Assembly: GCF_017591425.1 (NCBI RefSeq)
Contig: NW_024466307.1
Coordinates: forward strand, 2,726,001 to 2,790,000
Length of the DNA: 64,000 nucleotides
From: Ochotona curzoniae
Taxonomy: Eukaryota > Chordata > Mammalia > Lagomorpha > Ochotonidae
Reading direction: 5' to 3'
Shown: in pieces, positions 34,891 to 47,030 of the stretch
Layout: every line of letters begins with the position of its first letter
Position numbering within the stretch: the first letter of the stretch is position 1
Translations under genes and position numbers: made by a program
The notes under the pieces: generated by a model
What the model saw: only the letters and a program-made list of their open reading frames with translations
What the model was told of the DNA's origin: nothing
Database searches by the model: none

Positions 34891-36897
34891 ACTGGGTAAA
34901 GTGGAAAGCCAGATGCAGGAGGCTGGGTTCTACACAGGTGCACACAGAGGAGGTGTCTGCAAGCAGCAGCTTCATGAAGCCCAGACATGGGTGGCGATTG
35001 CTTGGAACTGTGGGAGCACAAAAGAAACAGCTTGTGAGCCACAGGCAGGGAACAGGGTCGGTAAGGCTCAAGGATCTGCCGTGTGATGCACAGCCTGTAG
35101 TCGCCCCTGACAGAGGGCAGCTCTTGTATTAAGTATCCTCAAGGAAAGAGAAGAACACAAAGAGCTCCTTGTGCTTTTTCATAACCCTCACCATGTGGAT
35201 TTCTTTCTTCAGGTCCCAGGGACCAAATGGGATGATGGCAGGTGGGAAGTTAATGGGGCAAGCAGAGGAAGGCAACACTGCTTCGTGGGTGAGGAAAGTG
35301 GCCTTGGGCCACGAAGCCAAAGCCAATCCTATGGGGAGTCTAATGGACAGCTCAGAAATGCGACACGGGCATCTGAGCCTTGGTCCTGCAGGTGGAATGG
35401 GGGGCTGCACCTCAAATTGTCGGGAGGGAATAGAACACAAGCTCCTCTTAACACGGCAACTTTTCCTTCCAGTGTGCCTCTGTTTGTTATCAGAACCACC
35501 ATTCCCCTTTCCCCAAGGTAGTAGAAGAGATATCTTAAGACTTCTAAAAATTGCCCAAGGCAATTTTTAACAGTCTGTCACATTTAATTTCCAGCATATT
35601 TATCCTTTTAAACAATTTTAAATAATTCACTACAGAGTGAAATCTGGCATAAGGCCTATCTGTCTTTTACTCTCAAAACTGCCGCAGAAGCCAACACACC
35701 AGATTTCCAGGCTGGGCTGGGGCCTGCTGATACTCGCCAGCCAGGGGAGGTGGCTGCTCTCCACTGGGTTTCTTCCAGCTCGAATCATTGGTCAGACAAA
35801 TAAATGCTCAGGGTTTCTCTGGAATGTCTTGTTCTGTTTATAAGAATGCTAACACAAATGATCCTGTAGAACAGTGTCGTTAATTTATGCAAAAGTAATA
35901 ACAGTAGCCTAAGCTGAATGTTTTCATTGATTGGTATTAACACAAGTTTAGCTAATGCCTGTTGCTTGTGTATACAACCTCGCCTTTCCCTGGAGTCACA
36001 ATGATGTGCCCAGCTGTCACTGTGGATGCTGCCTCGGTGTATACAGGTGCTACTGTGTTATCCCATAATTCAGGAAAACAATCATTTTACAATCCGACCA
36101 ACAAAGCTGCCATGGCTCTTGGGTATGCATACTAGCTTGCATATTCTTTTATTTGTGGATGAGAACTCCTTCTTGGTAGAAGCAGTTTTGGTCTAAAGTT
36201 CAGCTCTGGATTAGATGACCATACCAAGTGGTCTTGGTCCCAGAAGGTAACTTACGGATGAAATTTGTCTTTCCAAGATTCGCATCTTTGGCTTTTGAAT
36301 ACTCTCCCTCACCTGAAACATGAGTTTATACTGTCTCTGTGGAATGACTTCATGTTCTAAATATAAAACTTTCTGAAATCTAAGAACATTTGTTTTGTTG
36401 AATAGTAAGGAGGATATTTTAATGTTAGTAATTTTGGATATGCAGAGAAAATATCTATTTCAGAATGAGCAGGACAGAAACCAGGGCTGAAGATTGGAAG
36501 CAAGAGCCGAGGGGCCACCAGAACACGCCCTGGCCTTCCCACCTCCTGTGCACCCAGCGCTTAGGAGACGCCATAACACGTCCACTGTGGGAGACAGTGT
36601 GGTCTCAGGTTTCTAACAGCATCAGAGGAAAAGCAAGGCAGAAAGCCACTTAGGGCCGGGTGCTCCTCGTTAAGCCTGTGAGGTTTCATAAGCAGGTCCC
36701 ACTGGATGCTTTGGGACTAAGTCCCCCTAAGAAGCGCTCTTGAATCTCTGAGGTCACCAGAAGTTTACAAAGCTGACACAAAGAAGTCCTGAGTACATGC
36801 CATTGTGAGGCACACATTTGTCCCTGCACTTGGACCTGCACATTCTCATCCCAGCAGCCCTTGGTTTCTTCCAGAGAAGCCAGAGACATGACTGCTT
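34891..36897. other. Unique DNA, perhaps an L1 3'UTR at the start
   Basis: 34891-35130 may continue the L1 3'UTR. Overlapping frames at 35129-35570 on both strands (about 116-144 codons) lack recognised domains. 35870-36360 is AT-rich, repeat-free and could hold conserved non-coding sequence. Confidence 0.4.
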
Positions 36898-36950
36898 TGG
36901 ATAGATGGATGAATGGATAGATGGAAAGACAGGCAGATAAACTAGATAGG
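36898..36950. repeat. (GATA/GATG)n degenerate tetranucleotide repeat
   Basis: Imperfect GATA and GATG units ('atagatggatgaatggatag'). Confidence 0.8.
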
Positions 36951-36969
36951 TGAAGATATAAAGAGACTA

Positions 36970-37202
36970 TTTAAAAAGTGTTTATTTATGTGTCTGAGAA
37001 AGAGAGAGAGAGACACAGATGTCTTCTACCCACTAGCTCACACCCCAAATGGCCACAACATCCAGAACTGGATCCAGGCCAAAACCAGGAGCCTACAACT
37101 CTTGTCCAGATATCCCATATGGGTGACAGGAGTCCAAGTACTTGGGCCATCCTCCACTGCTCTCCCAGGCACAATCGCAGGAAACTGACGCCAAGTTGGC
37201 TA
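36970..37202 (-). mobile_element. CSINE, partial
   Basis: The complement of the A-tail is at about 36973-36985, followed by GA repeats, 'gtcttctacccactagctca', 'caaatggccacaacatccag' and 'ttgggccatcctccactgct'. The head beyond about 37202 is lost. Confidence 0.9.
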
Positions 37203-40189
37203 TTGGTCCAAACTGGCCCTCACAGATGACATGAAGCTCGCTCTCACTGCAGAGGGTTACCACTTCATGAATTTCATCCAAATCCCCTCCCAGACAAGCA
37301 AGAAACCATTCTGGCTCTGGCACTTGGTGGCACAGTCCACAGCTAGCATTTACCATTGCACGCAGTGTGGGAGAACACAGCCTCAAATGGACCACAAGAG
37401 CAACTTCCACAGATGGATTCATCTGCCCTCCACCCACCCTTCCCACTGCCTCCAGGCCCTGCTGGGTGGTCTGGGAGACAATGACAGGTATGCTCTGAGT
37501 GGCTTGTGTCAAGAGCCAGCCACCTTCAGCCAGCTGCTTCACTCAGCTGTGCCTTGCAAGCAACTGTGGAAAGTTCTGAGGGTTGACAGGTGAGCCAAGG
37601 CAGAAGAGCCCATGCTTTATCTCCCCTTGGAACCCCTTTGGATTAGCCAGGTCACAGGTGTCCAGGCCTGGTCCCTATAGTGCTGATTCAGTGCATCCAG
37701 GTCTAATCCCCGGACTAACATTTCTAAGCAATGCCCACACGATGCTGATGCTGCATGTCAGGGTTCACTTACATGTGGACAGAGGACTTCTGCTGTCCTC
37801 GCTACATGCTTCTAACATGCAAGTGCCTGGGCCTGAAGCCAGGAAACCTGTCAGGCAAAGGTGAGTGGATGCTCTGGGTAAATGGCATTAACATCTTGAG
37901 ACAAACAGAGAAGGTAGAACAGATCTGTACAGGGTCCCCCAAGAAACTGCCTCCGAGAGAGTCAGCTTGCACTCCTGCTTCCTAGTGAGGGACTCGATGG
38001 GGTAACACAGCTGCACCTGTCGTACTGCAGCATCCTTGGCAGGCTAGGAAGATTGTTCCCACTGCCTTAGAGACCACCCCCACTGGAACCCAGTGTTCCT
38101 GGGGAGCTGAGCACCATAGCACAGCAGTCCTGAGCCCACAGGTGAGTGTGGGGCCTGGTCTCCTGTGTGACTAGTCCCAAAGCCTCAGTGTCTCCTTTGG
38201 AGCTGCTTCCACAGAGTTGCGCTGAAGAGAAAGGAAACAAGGCCTGGGAAACACTTAGCCTGGGCTCCAGATGAAGTGCTTATTAAATGCCAGTCACTGC
38301 TGCTATCTCATCATCATCATCACGCTCGTCATGTTCATTATACTTCCAAGGTAAGCGAGTGCAATGACTCCAGGGATGCAGTTGTGAGCAAAGCTTATCT
38401 CCCTCACCTGTTGGCTGATAGCAATCACTCTTCTAACAAACATTCCACACCTACAAAGGAAATTAAAATCTCAACGCATTTACATTGTAAAGCTATACAT
38501 CCAAAGTGAGCCCCATGTTCTATGCCTTGGAGGTTTTTGATTTTAAAATAGAAGCATTGAAGAGAGAACTGAAGGAAAATTCTGATACTTGCAAAAGTTC
38601 TCTTTCATTTCATTTTTATTGTTAACTGAGGTATCAAGGCAAGCATAAAACCTCCAGGAAAAGACACTGCACTGCAGTTGGTAATACAGAGACCTGGGTC
38701 TATTAGCCTTTTGTGAATGACTCACTTAGCCCCATGCAGCCCCAATATTAAAGTTTTCCTTATAAAGTTATGAAAAGGTTTGGGGCAGGGGAAGAAGGGA
38801 TAGGTTGTGGTTAAAATATAACCTACCATATTAAACTTTAGTTGGACCTATTGTCATGATTTTCATTACATATGCAGGAGAGGGAAAAGCAGTTGTTCTT
38901 CAGATTGAAGGTAAAATTAATCCACATTTCCTGGCACAAGCAAGTGATATTACAATAAAAATATGCAATAGGAAATCCACTGTCTAACAGAAATCATGAA
39001 ACCCTGTTTGTTCGCTTTGTAACTCCCAAAGACTGAAAGTTGAGCAAAGAAAATGACTTCTGTTTTTATCACATTGTTACTATTTGTTTGGAGCAAATTT
39101 CAACTGTATGATAAAAATCCAATATACAGTCATCGAAACATCCAGTCTGACTTCCCATTGCTCTGATAAATTTGCTCATTTCTGGCCATTTTCCGTGTTA
39201 CTATAGTGAATGGTGTTGACAAGTGGATGAAGAAAGCTTACAAATGGACTTCAGATCACAGATAAAACTGCACATAAACTATCTTGCAACATGTCTGCGT
39301 GTTGGAGGCCTGGTGTGTGCCACACGCAGATGGCCATCTCCTGGTAATGCATAAAACATTTCTGGCCAGAGCTCGGCACACACTGTTGTATGTGCAGGTC
39401 ATCTGAACAGAACATCCATTCAATTCCCTGTGTAACAGCCTCTCTAGCAATAGACACAGATGCGGGTGGAAGAACCGGATGGTGTTAGAGTTTTCAAAAA
39501 TGAAGATCTTAAAAAGCCACCACGCTTGCTGTCAAAATAGCACGTCAGTGTACTGGGTGTTTGCAACCAGGCAGGCTTCCTGGGGCTATTTCAGGCGTGG
39601 GAGTTTGGCTGCTGTGTTCCTGCGCTGTGTTGCTTCGGTCCTCAGGCTGGCAGCTTCCTTGTGAGGGTTAGTGGTGCCCCTGGAAGCCTTTTTGGCTTAT
39701 TGGTTGAGCTCGCTGGTGAACAAATCTTGAGTTCATCATTTTTTCTCGAGCAACTGGACGGTAAGTCCATGAAGATCAGCTGCAGCAAGTTCCGGGAATC
39801 CTTTTATCAGACCAATAAAACTGACTATGTGAGCAATAGTTATTACAATCTCACCTAGCAGGGCTGTATTTCTCCATTTCAGTCTTTAGTCTTCGGGATA
39901 CTTTCTGGCTTGTAAGCTTTGGATCCAGGTGAGGAGTCCAGCCAGGAGATGCCGGAGTCCTGCCAACCTCATCCCAGCATCCAGATGCTTGTACAACAGA
40001 CACACAGGATCAGGCCCCACCTACCCACAGTGTTCAGCTGGGTTGGTATTCAATACTAAGCCCAGATGCAGTTGAAGTCTGGCATGCTAGTGCCATAGCT
40101 TTAACTGTTAATGTCACATTTCCTTTGGTCACTTCCACTTATTATAGCCACTTTAGAACAGCAAGACCACAGTGTCTTTGATATTTCTA
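37203..40189. other. Unique DNA, no gene recognised
   Basis: A 120-codon plus frame (37231-37593) and a 149-codon minus frame (37093-37542) overlap and have no known domain. An L2-like 'gtgcttattaaatgccagtc' occurs near 38277 and a short CAT/ATC run at 38305-38320. 38500-39200 is AT-rich and SINE-free. Confidence 0.4.
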
Positions 40190-40199
40190 AAAAATTTAA

Positions 40200-40236
<37 letters not shown>

Positions 40237-40540
40237 TGAAAGGCACATTTTGAAAGAGAAGACAGAGAGAGAGAGAGACCTTCTATCTGTTGGTTTACTC
40301 CCCAAAGGCTCCAACAGCTGGAGCTGAGCCAATCTGAAGACAGGAGTCAGGAGCTTCCTCCAGGTCTCCCATGTGGGGACAAGGGCCTAAGGACTTGGAC
40401 CATCCTCCTTGTACCTTCCCAGGCCAAAAGCAGGGAGCTGGATTGGACGTGGAACAGCTGGAACAGGAGTCAGCAGCGACATGGGATGCCAGCCCTCGCA
40501 GGCTGAGGATTAGCCTGTTGAGCCACTGCATCAACCCTGA
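40190..40540 (-). mobile_element. CSINE with expanded TA tract in its tail
   Basis: Minus-strand C-repeat: 'ttctatctgttggtttactc', 'ccaacagctggagctgagcc', 'ccaggccaaaagcagggagc' and a head complement ending in 'gagccactgcatcaaccc'. The A/T tail region has grown into a TA microsatellite. Confidence 0.93.
40202..40231. repeat. (TA)n microsatellite
   Basis: Fifteen uninterrupted AT units inside the CSINE tail, likely variable in length. Confidence 0.95.
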
Positions 40541-40584
40541 AGTATTTTTGATTTGTATCTGGGAATCTTCAAGAAAAAAGGTGC

Positions 40585-40665
40585 TTATTCTTTAAAAACT
40601 TGCACAAAAAACACTTTGTACTCAAACAATTTTTTAATTCCATTTTTCCACAAATATTTTAAATA
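40585..40665. mobile_element. Half of a short inverted-repeat element
   Basis: 'ttaattccatttttccacaa' at about 40636 is the same end sequence as in the elements at 26346 and 41117, in the right-end orientation. The opposite end is not obvious. Confidence 0.5.
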
Positions 40666-41116
40666 ATGATGGTAAGAAGCAGAAGGGATTAAAATGGCCT
40701 CTAGACTAGAGCATTGAGATATTACCCATGCCAATCACTATGAATCTTGGAAAACAGGGGAAAAATTCCTGTAGAAATCATGTCGACAATTGTTTTATAG
40801 CTAATTTTAGTCTTGATTCTTTTATGTTTCCTTCCCTTCTTCTATTTTAGCAGGCTTGAGAAAACACAATATGCTTTCCTACAAAGAGAGCTTTCAGGCC
40901 TGGGAGATGCACTTCTAAGACCTAACCCATTAGCTTACTTCTGTCCCTGCCTCATCAATATTAGCGGGAATACCCCATGATAGTGGCAATTTATTAACCT
41001 CTTCTGCAAATGGAAGGGAAGGAGCTCTCAAACTGTTTTTCCCATGAAAATAGTGGTTGGGCTGATGGCATGAGGGGTGGCAGTTAAAGAAGCAGAATGC
41101 ATTTTCTACTAACACA

Positions 41117-41247
41117 GGAGGGTCTTTGAAAACCTTTGTGGAAAAACTCAATTAAAAGGTAGGCTTATTTTGGTTCAACAGAATTTTGAAATGCATGCAT
41201 AGTTTTCCTCATACTACCCATTTTTCATGTACTTTCTGAAAACCCTT
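41117..41247. mobile_element. Short palindromic element (MITE-like)
   Basis: The left end 'gagggtctttgaaaaccttt' is matched by the reverse complement of the right end 'tttttcatgtactttctgaaaaccctt' (41221-41247). The interior has 'tcaattaaaaggtaggctta' and 'gaaatgcatgcatagttttc'. Length and structure suggest a non-autonomous DNA transposon, perhaps mariner-derived; the family name is not certain. Confidence 0.65.
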
Positions 41248-41275
41248 ACATAGCAAGGAATTTCAATTTTTGGGG

Positions 41276-41585
41276 GGAAAAAAAAACTTATTTATTTGAA
41301 GGCAGAGTTTCAGAGAGGGAGAGAGATCTTCCATCTGCTGGTTCACTCTCCAAACAGCCACAGTGGCTAGAGTTGAACCTATCTGAAGCCCTGAGCCAGG
41401 AGTTTCTTCTGGGTCTCCCATGTGAGGGCAGAGGCCCAAGCACTTGGCCTACCCGCTGTTGCTTTCCCAGGTGATTGGCATGCAGCTGGATGGGAAGCAG
41501 AACATCCGGGAGCAGAAATGTTGCCCATACGGGATGCTGGCACCACAGATGGCAACTTTACTGGCTACCCACAGCACCTACAACT
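41276..41585 (-). mobile_element. CSINE
   Basis: The A-tail complement and 'acttatttatttgaaggcag' open the copy. 'cttccatctgctggttcact', 'ctgggtctcccatgtgaggg' and 'tgctttcccaggtgattggc' follow in order on the minus-strand element. Confidence 0.93.
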
Positions 41586-41624
41586 CCCCAAGTGGGGGCT
41601 TTTGGGAGGTGGTGCCAAAAGTAA

Positions 41625-41675
41625 ACAGCTTTTTAATACTCTTTTTTCCACAAACTTTCTGAAGTACCTTCCTAT
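41625..41675. mobile_element. End fragment of the inverted-repeat element
   Basis: 'cttttttccacaaactttct' and 'gaagtacctt' match the right terminus of the palindromic element at 41117-41247. Confidence 0.5.
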
Positions 41676-41704
41676 TTAAGATTTCTAAGATTAAAGAGGT
41701 ATCA

Positions 41705-41985
41705 GGATGGGTGCTTGGTGTATATCATTTGGGCCACTCATATTTCATTGAAATGCCTGGGTTCAAGCCCCAGCTCTGCTTGCAATTCCAGCTTCCTGCC
41801 AATGCACACCTTGGGAGGCAGGGGCTGCATAGTTCGCTCCCAGTCACCCACGTGGGAGACCTGGATTGAGTTTCCAGCTCCCAGCTGTGACCTGGCCCAG
41901 CCCTGATTCACCAACCCCACCCCTACACACACACACACACACACACACACTATCACATAGAATAAAAGTAAATATTTAAAAATTT
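41705..41985 (+). mobile_element. CSINE, old subfamily
   Basis: 'ttgaaatgcctgggttcaag', 'ttcctgccaatgcacacctt', 'cacgtgggagacctggattg' and 'cagctgtgacctggcccagc' are in C-repeat order. The distal region has become a CA repeat before the A-rich tail. Confidence 0.88.
41925..41951. repeat. (CA)n microsatellite
   Basis: Thirteen AC units within the CSINE 3' region. Confidence 0.95.
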
Positions 41986-42399
41986 TTTTCAAAAAGTTTA
42001 AAGAACTTGCTGTCTGATAAAGAGCAAACCCAGAAGGTAAAGGCCTTGGGAACTGGGAGACCCCGAGGCTGCTGTAGGAGTTCAGAGAGACTGAAGGCAG
42101 GGGTTCATGGTAGACCTGGTTCTGGGAGGTGCTTGGGGAGGAACAGCCTGGGTTTCTCTGCCCAGGGTACTCCTTTCCCTCCATCCCAGCCTCCTGCCCC
42201 AAGGATAAAGGTCAGCCCAGCTCCTCAGATCACTGGGAGTCTGCTGGGGACCTGGCAGCTCTTGGAGAGGTCATGAAGACACCAGACAAGGCTGACACAT
42301 TTTTCCCAAAAGACAAGAAGAGGCCTCAAACATTGTAGGTCTCCTCTCCTCTCCAGGTGTGAAGACGTGGGAAAGGGAGTAGGCGACATCCTGAATGCT

Positions 42400-42625
42400 A
42401 CAGCTGGTGCTGTGATGCAGCACGTTAAGCCACCACCTGCAATGCCAGCATCCCATATGAGTGCTGGGAGTCCAGCTCCCTGCTGATGCATCTGGGAAAG
42501 CCGCAGGAGCTGGCCCAAGGCCTTGGGTCTCTGCACCTCCATGGGAGACCTGGACGGAGCTCTGGGCTTCTGGCTTCGGCCTGGCCTAACTCCAGCACAG
42601 GTGTGGTTGGGATCAGGGTACAGAC
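42400..42625 (+). mobile_element. CSINE, 3'-truncated
   Basis: The head 'agctggtgctgtgatgcagc' is followed by 'gccaccacctgcaatgccag', 'gcatcccatatgagtgctgg', 'aaggccttgggtctctgcac' and 'ggcttcggcctggcctaact'. The tail is absent. Confidence 0.9.
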
Positions 42626-42669
42626 AGAGCCTGAGGCCACCGCGTCTGCTGCCATGTGGCTCAGAACTC

Positions 42670-42785
42670 AGGCCACACTCATTAGAATCTCTGCCAGAGC
42701 TGTGGTGCAATATTGATACCTGGGCCTCAGGGCTGTTAAATTTCCCCAGGTGATGCTAATAGATGCAAGATTGCAAACCGTGGCT
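42670..42785 (+). mobile_element. MER5-like hAT remnant
   Basis: 'actcattagaatctctgcca', 'atacctgggcctcagggctg' and 'ccccaggtgatgctaataga', then 'gcaaaccgtgg', fit the MER5A pattern (bases on both sides of an internal deletion). Confidence 0.65.
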
Positions 42786-42799
42786 TCCGCCTGTGCCTG

Positions 42800-45639
42800 C
42801 CCAGTTAACTCATTATCTCGGCACCTCTCCCCTGCTCCCTGCCTCTCAGCCTGCAGCACTGCAAGCTTGCACTCTGCCCCAGGCCAACCACCTTCCCATG
42901 CAGAAATGGCCCTGGTGACAGTTTTGTAACATGTCCATACACTGTGAATACTGCCTTCCTTAAAGTGTGGAGAAGCCCTCTGCTCCCTTTGGCGTGGTGA
43001 CTGCCTGCTACTGATGGACTTAGCAGTCCTTCCTGAGGCCTATGGCTTCCAGCTGGAGGCCTGGGAAACATGGCAACTCGCTGCTCCATCGTAGGCACAG
43101 ACAGCCCTCTGTGACAACCCTGGTGACCAGGCCTGCAACAGAGGAAGTGGGGCTGAGCCTTCCAGTAGGCAAAGCTGCTGGGTGAGCCAGGCTGCGCATG
43201 AATCTTGCACCCCCTGCCAATCCTTAGGATAACCCTAACCCCGGCTGACATCTTGAAACACACTTCATGAGTTTGTGCTCCAGAATTGTACTGCTTAGCT
43301 GCTCACACAGCCCTGACCACAGAGACCGGACCCAGCTAAATGCTTGTGGTTTTACACTGCATGTAAGTTGTGGGGACAGTTGGCTAGGAAGCTGTAGATG
43401 ATTAAGACAATGGATACCCAGCCCCTGTGGCCCCCATGTCTGCATGGACTTGGAAGTGAGAAAGTACTTCCAAGTACTTGCAGTGTTCTGCCATCCCAAG
43501 GTGGAATTTGGAATGCACTTGCCATAGAAACATGACTGCATGCATATTTATAGATATCTGTGAATGTATGGAGAAGACACATAGGAAACTTAGGGGAGAA
43601 ATGTGCTGGATTACTCAGAGTAGTGAGTCAGACATGAGGGCAGAGGGACTGTGTAGGGGCCAAGTGAAAGGGAATCTTCTCTCCCGTCCTACAGGTGCCT
43701 GTGCTGCTTCATTCCACATTGATAATTCATCCAAGCATTGCTTGTATCATTAGACACATTTTTCCTCCATGAAGATAGAAGAAGTTAAAGAAGAAGCATG
43801 CACCTACCCGAGGCTGAGTTCTATTGAAAGTCGAGTTATCAGCAGTCCGCTGTGCAGGGACACTGTGGATCTGGTGGAATCTCAAAATCCTTCTGGACAG
43901 CCTGAAGACCTGGCAGAGCCCTGGATTGAAGGCATTGAAGAGGTGAACTGCTGAGCCATGGGCCTTGGAGCCAGTCTCCCTGTGTGACTTCCAACTGCTG
44001 CCTCAAACACTTCATAGCCTGGCAGCTGGGCAGCTGTTCTGAGCCTGTGTCCTGATAGGTCAAGTCAGATCAGGGATACACAAACAAGACAGAAGCATCT
44101 AGGAGCCCTCAGACAATGAAAGACATAGGGGAGGCAAGGATTCAAACATCACAAGGGTCCAGTGGGAAAAGAGGTTCCTACTTCTGAACACATTTTGGGA
44201 TCATTACATATAAACAGAGGACTTCGTGAATGATGTATTCTTGCCCCTCACCTGTTCTTGGAGATGCAGGCGATTCATGGCACCTGCACTTTGAAGGCAG
44301 ATTGACTGTGCAAACTCTGCAAACATTCCAGTGCTCAAATATTTGTTTTCTATTTAAAGTGATCAAGGCCTGAGAAGTTCTTACTCCTCACCTACAAGGG
44401 AGAGAGTGGGGATGCCTGAGGTGAGCACAAAATCCTAAAGAGTGGAAGCAATGCCTAATCTCCTGTTAGGCATGAGCCCCCGAAAGACTGGGGCCATCCC
44501 AGCAGGTTCATAACCCTTGATGATCACACCTGGGAAGCCTTCGGACCCCAGCCTGACAATACTGCCCTGATCCACACACTGCTTGGGAAAAGCATGTGAA
44601 TGACAACAGGAAAATGTCACATAAAAATACGGATTTCATCTTTCATTTCATTGGCTAACTTGGGCCAGTTGGCTAGGACTCAGCCATTCCTATTCTCCCT
44701 TGGTCAGGATAAGCATCCCCTGAGGGACCCTGGTTCCATTTGGCAGCTCTCCATCAGTGGATTTCCCTCTGGCCCTTGCAGCACTGGGTGCACCACGGAA
44801 GTCATGAGGAGTTGCTGCTGTTACTCCAACAGTCCCTCAACATGCCTGCCACACAGCGATCCCAGACACGGCCCTCATTGCCTGCTGGGTAAGAAATCAC
44901 AGCAAAGGCATGTTGAGCTCAGTAGAACGTTCCTCTATGTGCCATCCACACCTCCAGGATGAGCCAGTATGTGACAGAAGACTTCGGTCTCAGATGCCTG
45001 AGAGTGATGTGTGATCCTGCAGGATCTGGCTGCATCATCTTTGCCATTTGACTAAGCACCTGGGATTCTTTCCCCGAAATCCCTAAAACTTGCTCATGTT
45101 TTACAAAAGGAAGAAAAAGCCAGACCATGATCCTCACCTTTTAAATCTATAGAGAAAGACTCATCAGTTTTGGCGATATTGAGTTCATGTTTAATACCAT
45201 GGTGCCAGTTGTGAATCAATATCTGTGCAATACTTGCCCAATGAACATTCAACTTATTCAGGTCTGATTTCCTTAACTCAAAGATCTCCCATGGCAAAAT
45301 TATCCCCCATGATTAACAAAAGCAGAAACAAGAATCTGTTATAGAGTCCTTGATTGAATAGTATTCTTAGGTCATTTCTTCCTACCCATTTCATTAAGAG
45401 AACTTTCAAATACACAGGGAAGTTGGGAGACTTCCCGCTCTTGCCATCTAACTTCCACAATGAATCTTTTCTAGGGCTGCTTGATCACACAGCCATCCTT
45501 CCCTCCATTAATCTATCAGTTCATCTTTATTTCTGGATGAATTTCAAAGAAAGTTGCAGAGATCATTACACTTTACCCCTAAACACTTCAGCATGAATTT
45601 TACATTCAATATCTGCTGATGGCTTTTAGAAGACTTTTT
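42800..45639. other. Unique-looking DNA, no gene recognised
   Basis: There is no SINE for about 2.8 kb. A 152-codon minus frame (42805-43263), a 105-codon minus frame (43224-43541) and a 120-codon plus frame (44600-44962) have no domain I recognise. Confidence 0.4.
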
Positions 45640-46260
45640 TATGTGATGAAACACATGTAACACAAAGCCTACTAGTTAACCGTTTCTAAGTGGGCTGTTG
45701 AGTGGCATCAAGTCCAATCATGTGTTCACACCACACATCTATCACCACTACTCATCTCCAGGACTTTCTCCTGTTCCCCAAGCGAAACTGTCCCCGTTGC
45801 ACGCTAACCCCCGCGGCACCTGGTATCCAGCCTCCAGCCCTGTTTCTGTGAAGTGGCCTGCTCTAGGTACCTCTCACCATGCTTGTCCTTTTGCGACCGG
45901 TTCACTCTACTTGGCATAAGTTGGTTATGTGATCAAGTGGCAGCCTGGTCAGAGTCTCCCTCCTTTCTGGCTTTGCAGCAAGATTGCACTGTAGATGCCT
46001 GCACACCTGGCTTATCCATTCATGCAGCACTCACCTGGGTTGCTTCCACCTCCACTTCTTCTTTTTCTTTTTTCTTTCACTGCAGGACTTTAGTTTTTTA
46101 GGTCAGTGTTAGGCTTCTCCCACCCTTAGGCTGCTTGTGGGCACTGCTGCTAGGAGCATGGATGTACACAGCTCAATGAAAGTTGAGTACCTCCTTTCCT
46201 TGGGGGCTAGACCCAGAGTGGAATTTTTGGATCACTGCTAATTTAAAAACCATAGGGTTT
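45640..46260 (-). mobile_element. L1 3' end, antisense, ancient
   Basis: On the plus strand the complement of an old L1 is readable: 'catctatcaccactactcat', 'ctctaggtacctctcaccat', 'tggcttatccattcatgcag', 'cacctgggttgcttccacct' and 'agacccagagtggaattttt'. The element runs on the minus strand and is degraded. Confidence 0.85.
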
Positions 46261-46689
46261 ATATTTAATGTTCAGCTTACATACCTCTGAAGTGTACTGC
46301 TTGAAGTCCTGTAATAAATGCAGTCTCCATTATATATCTTTTGGAGGGCCTCAATATAGACATAACTTTTCCAGTTAGGAATCCTGACATCCTGTGGTCA
46401 AAATCCTGGTGAGAAGGGTATTGGTGTGGATGGCAGCACCAATCACCCAGTTTTCAGGTCTCCTTGACTGTCCTGTCATACGTTTTGCAGCGTGAACAGG
46501 ATCTCACTGCCCTGAAATCAGAAATTTGTGAAAGTAGTCATGCCACCTTCCGCTGCTTACAGTCAACACTGTGTCTTGTGTAACAGTGTAGTTTCAGAGG
46601 GAGCTCTGTAAGCTGCAGGGTGCACACGGAGCTCCTTCGGAGGTGCCAGGCTGCACATCTCAGCAGATGGAAGTAGGTTTATCTGCAGA

Positions 46690-47030
46690 TCAAAAGCTCG
46701 TATGACTGAACATGAAAACCATCATGTATGTGGCATATCTATGCTATCAGATTGGCAAAGAAGTGATAACAGTCTCATTGGGACACGGCAGATGGCCATA
46801 AAAGCCAGGGTGGCTTGCATATACTTGGGAAGCTGCGGACTAGCTGATTCCTCACCCAGGAGACTCACTTTTAGGAATTCTCTTTAACAGACACTTGTAC
46901 AAGTAACACCAAGATGTATTTGTATTTGCCACGTGGCTTGTAGTACCCCAAAATTGGAAACCGCCCAAATATCACCCAGAGGGTAGCTGTTAAAAATAAA
47001 CCCTCATCCACCCACATTGAACCAGTACTA
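46690..47030 (+). mobile_element. L1 ORF2 3' fragment, ancient
   Basis: 'ttttaggaattctctttaac', 'agacacttgtacaagtaaca', 'aaaattggaaaccgcccaaa' and 'agggtagctgttaaaaataa' follow the L1M ORF2 end in order on the plus strand. It breaks off near 47030. Confidence 0.83.

Noticed and set aside
37231..37593. 120-codon frame with a CxxC then H motif (YHCTQCGR), considered as a zinc-finger exon
   Set aside because: A single CxxC without properly spaced histidines or tandem fingers, and an overlapping 149-codon frame on the other strand; not enough to call a gene.
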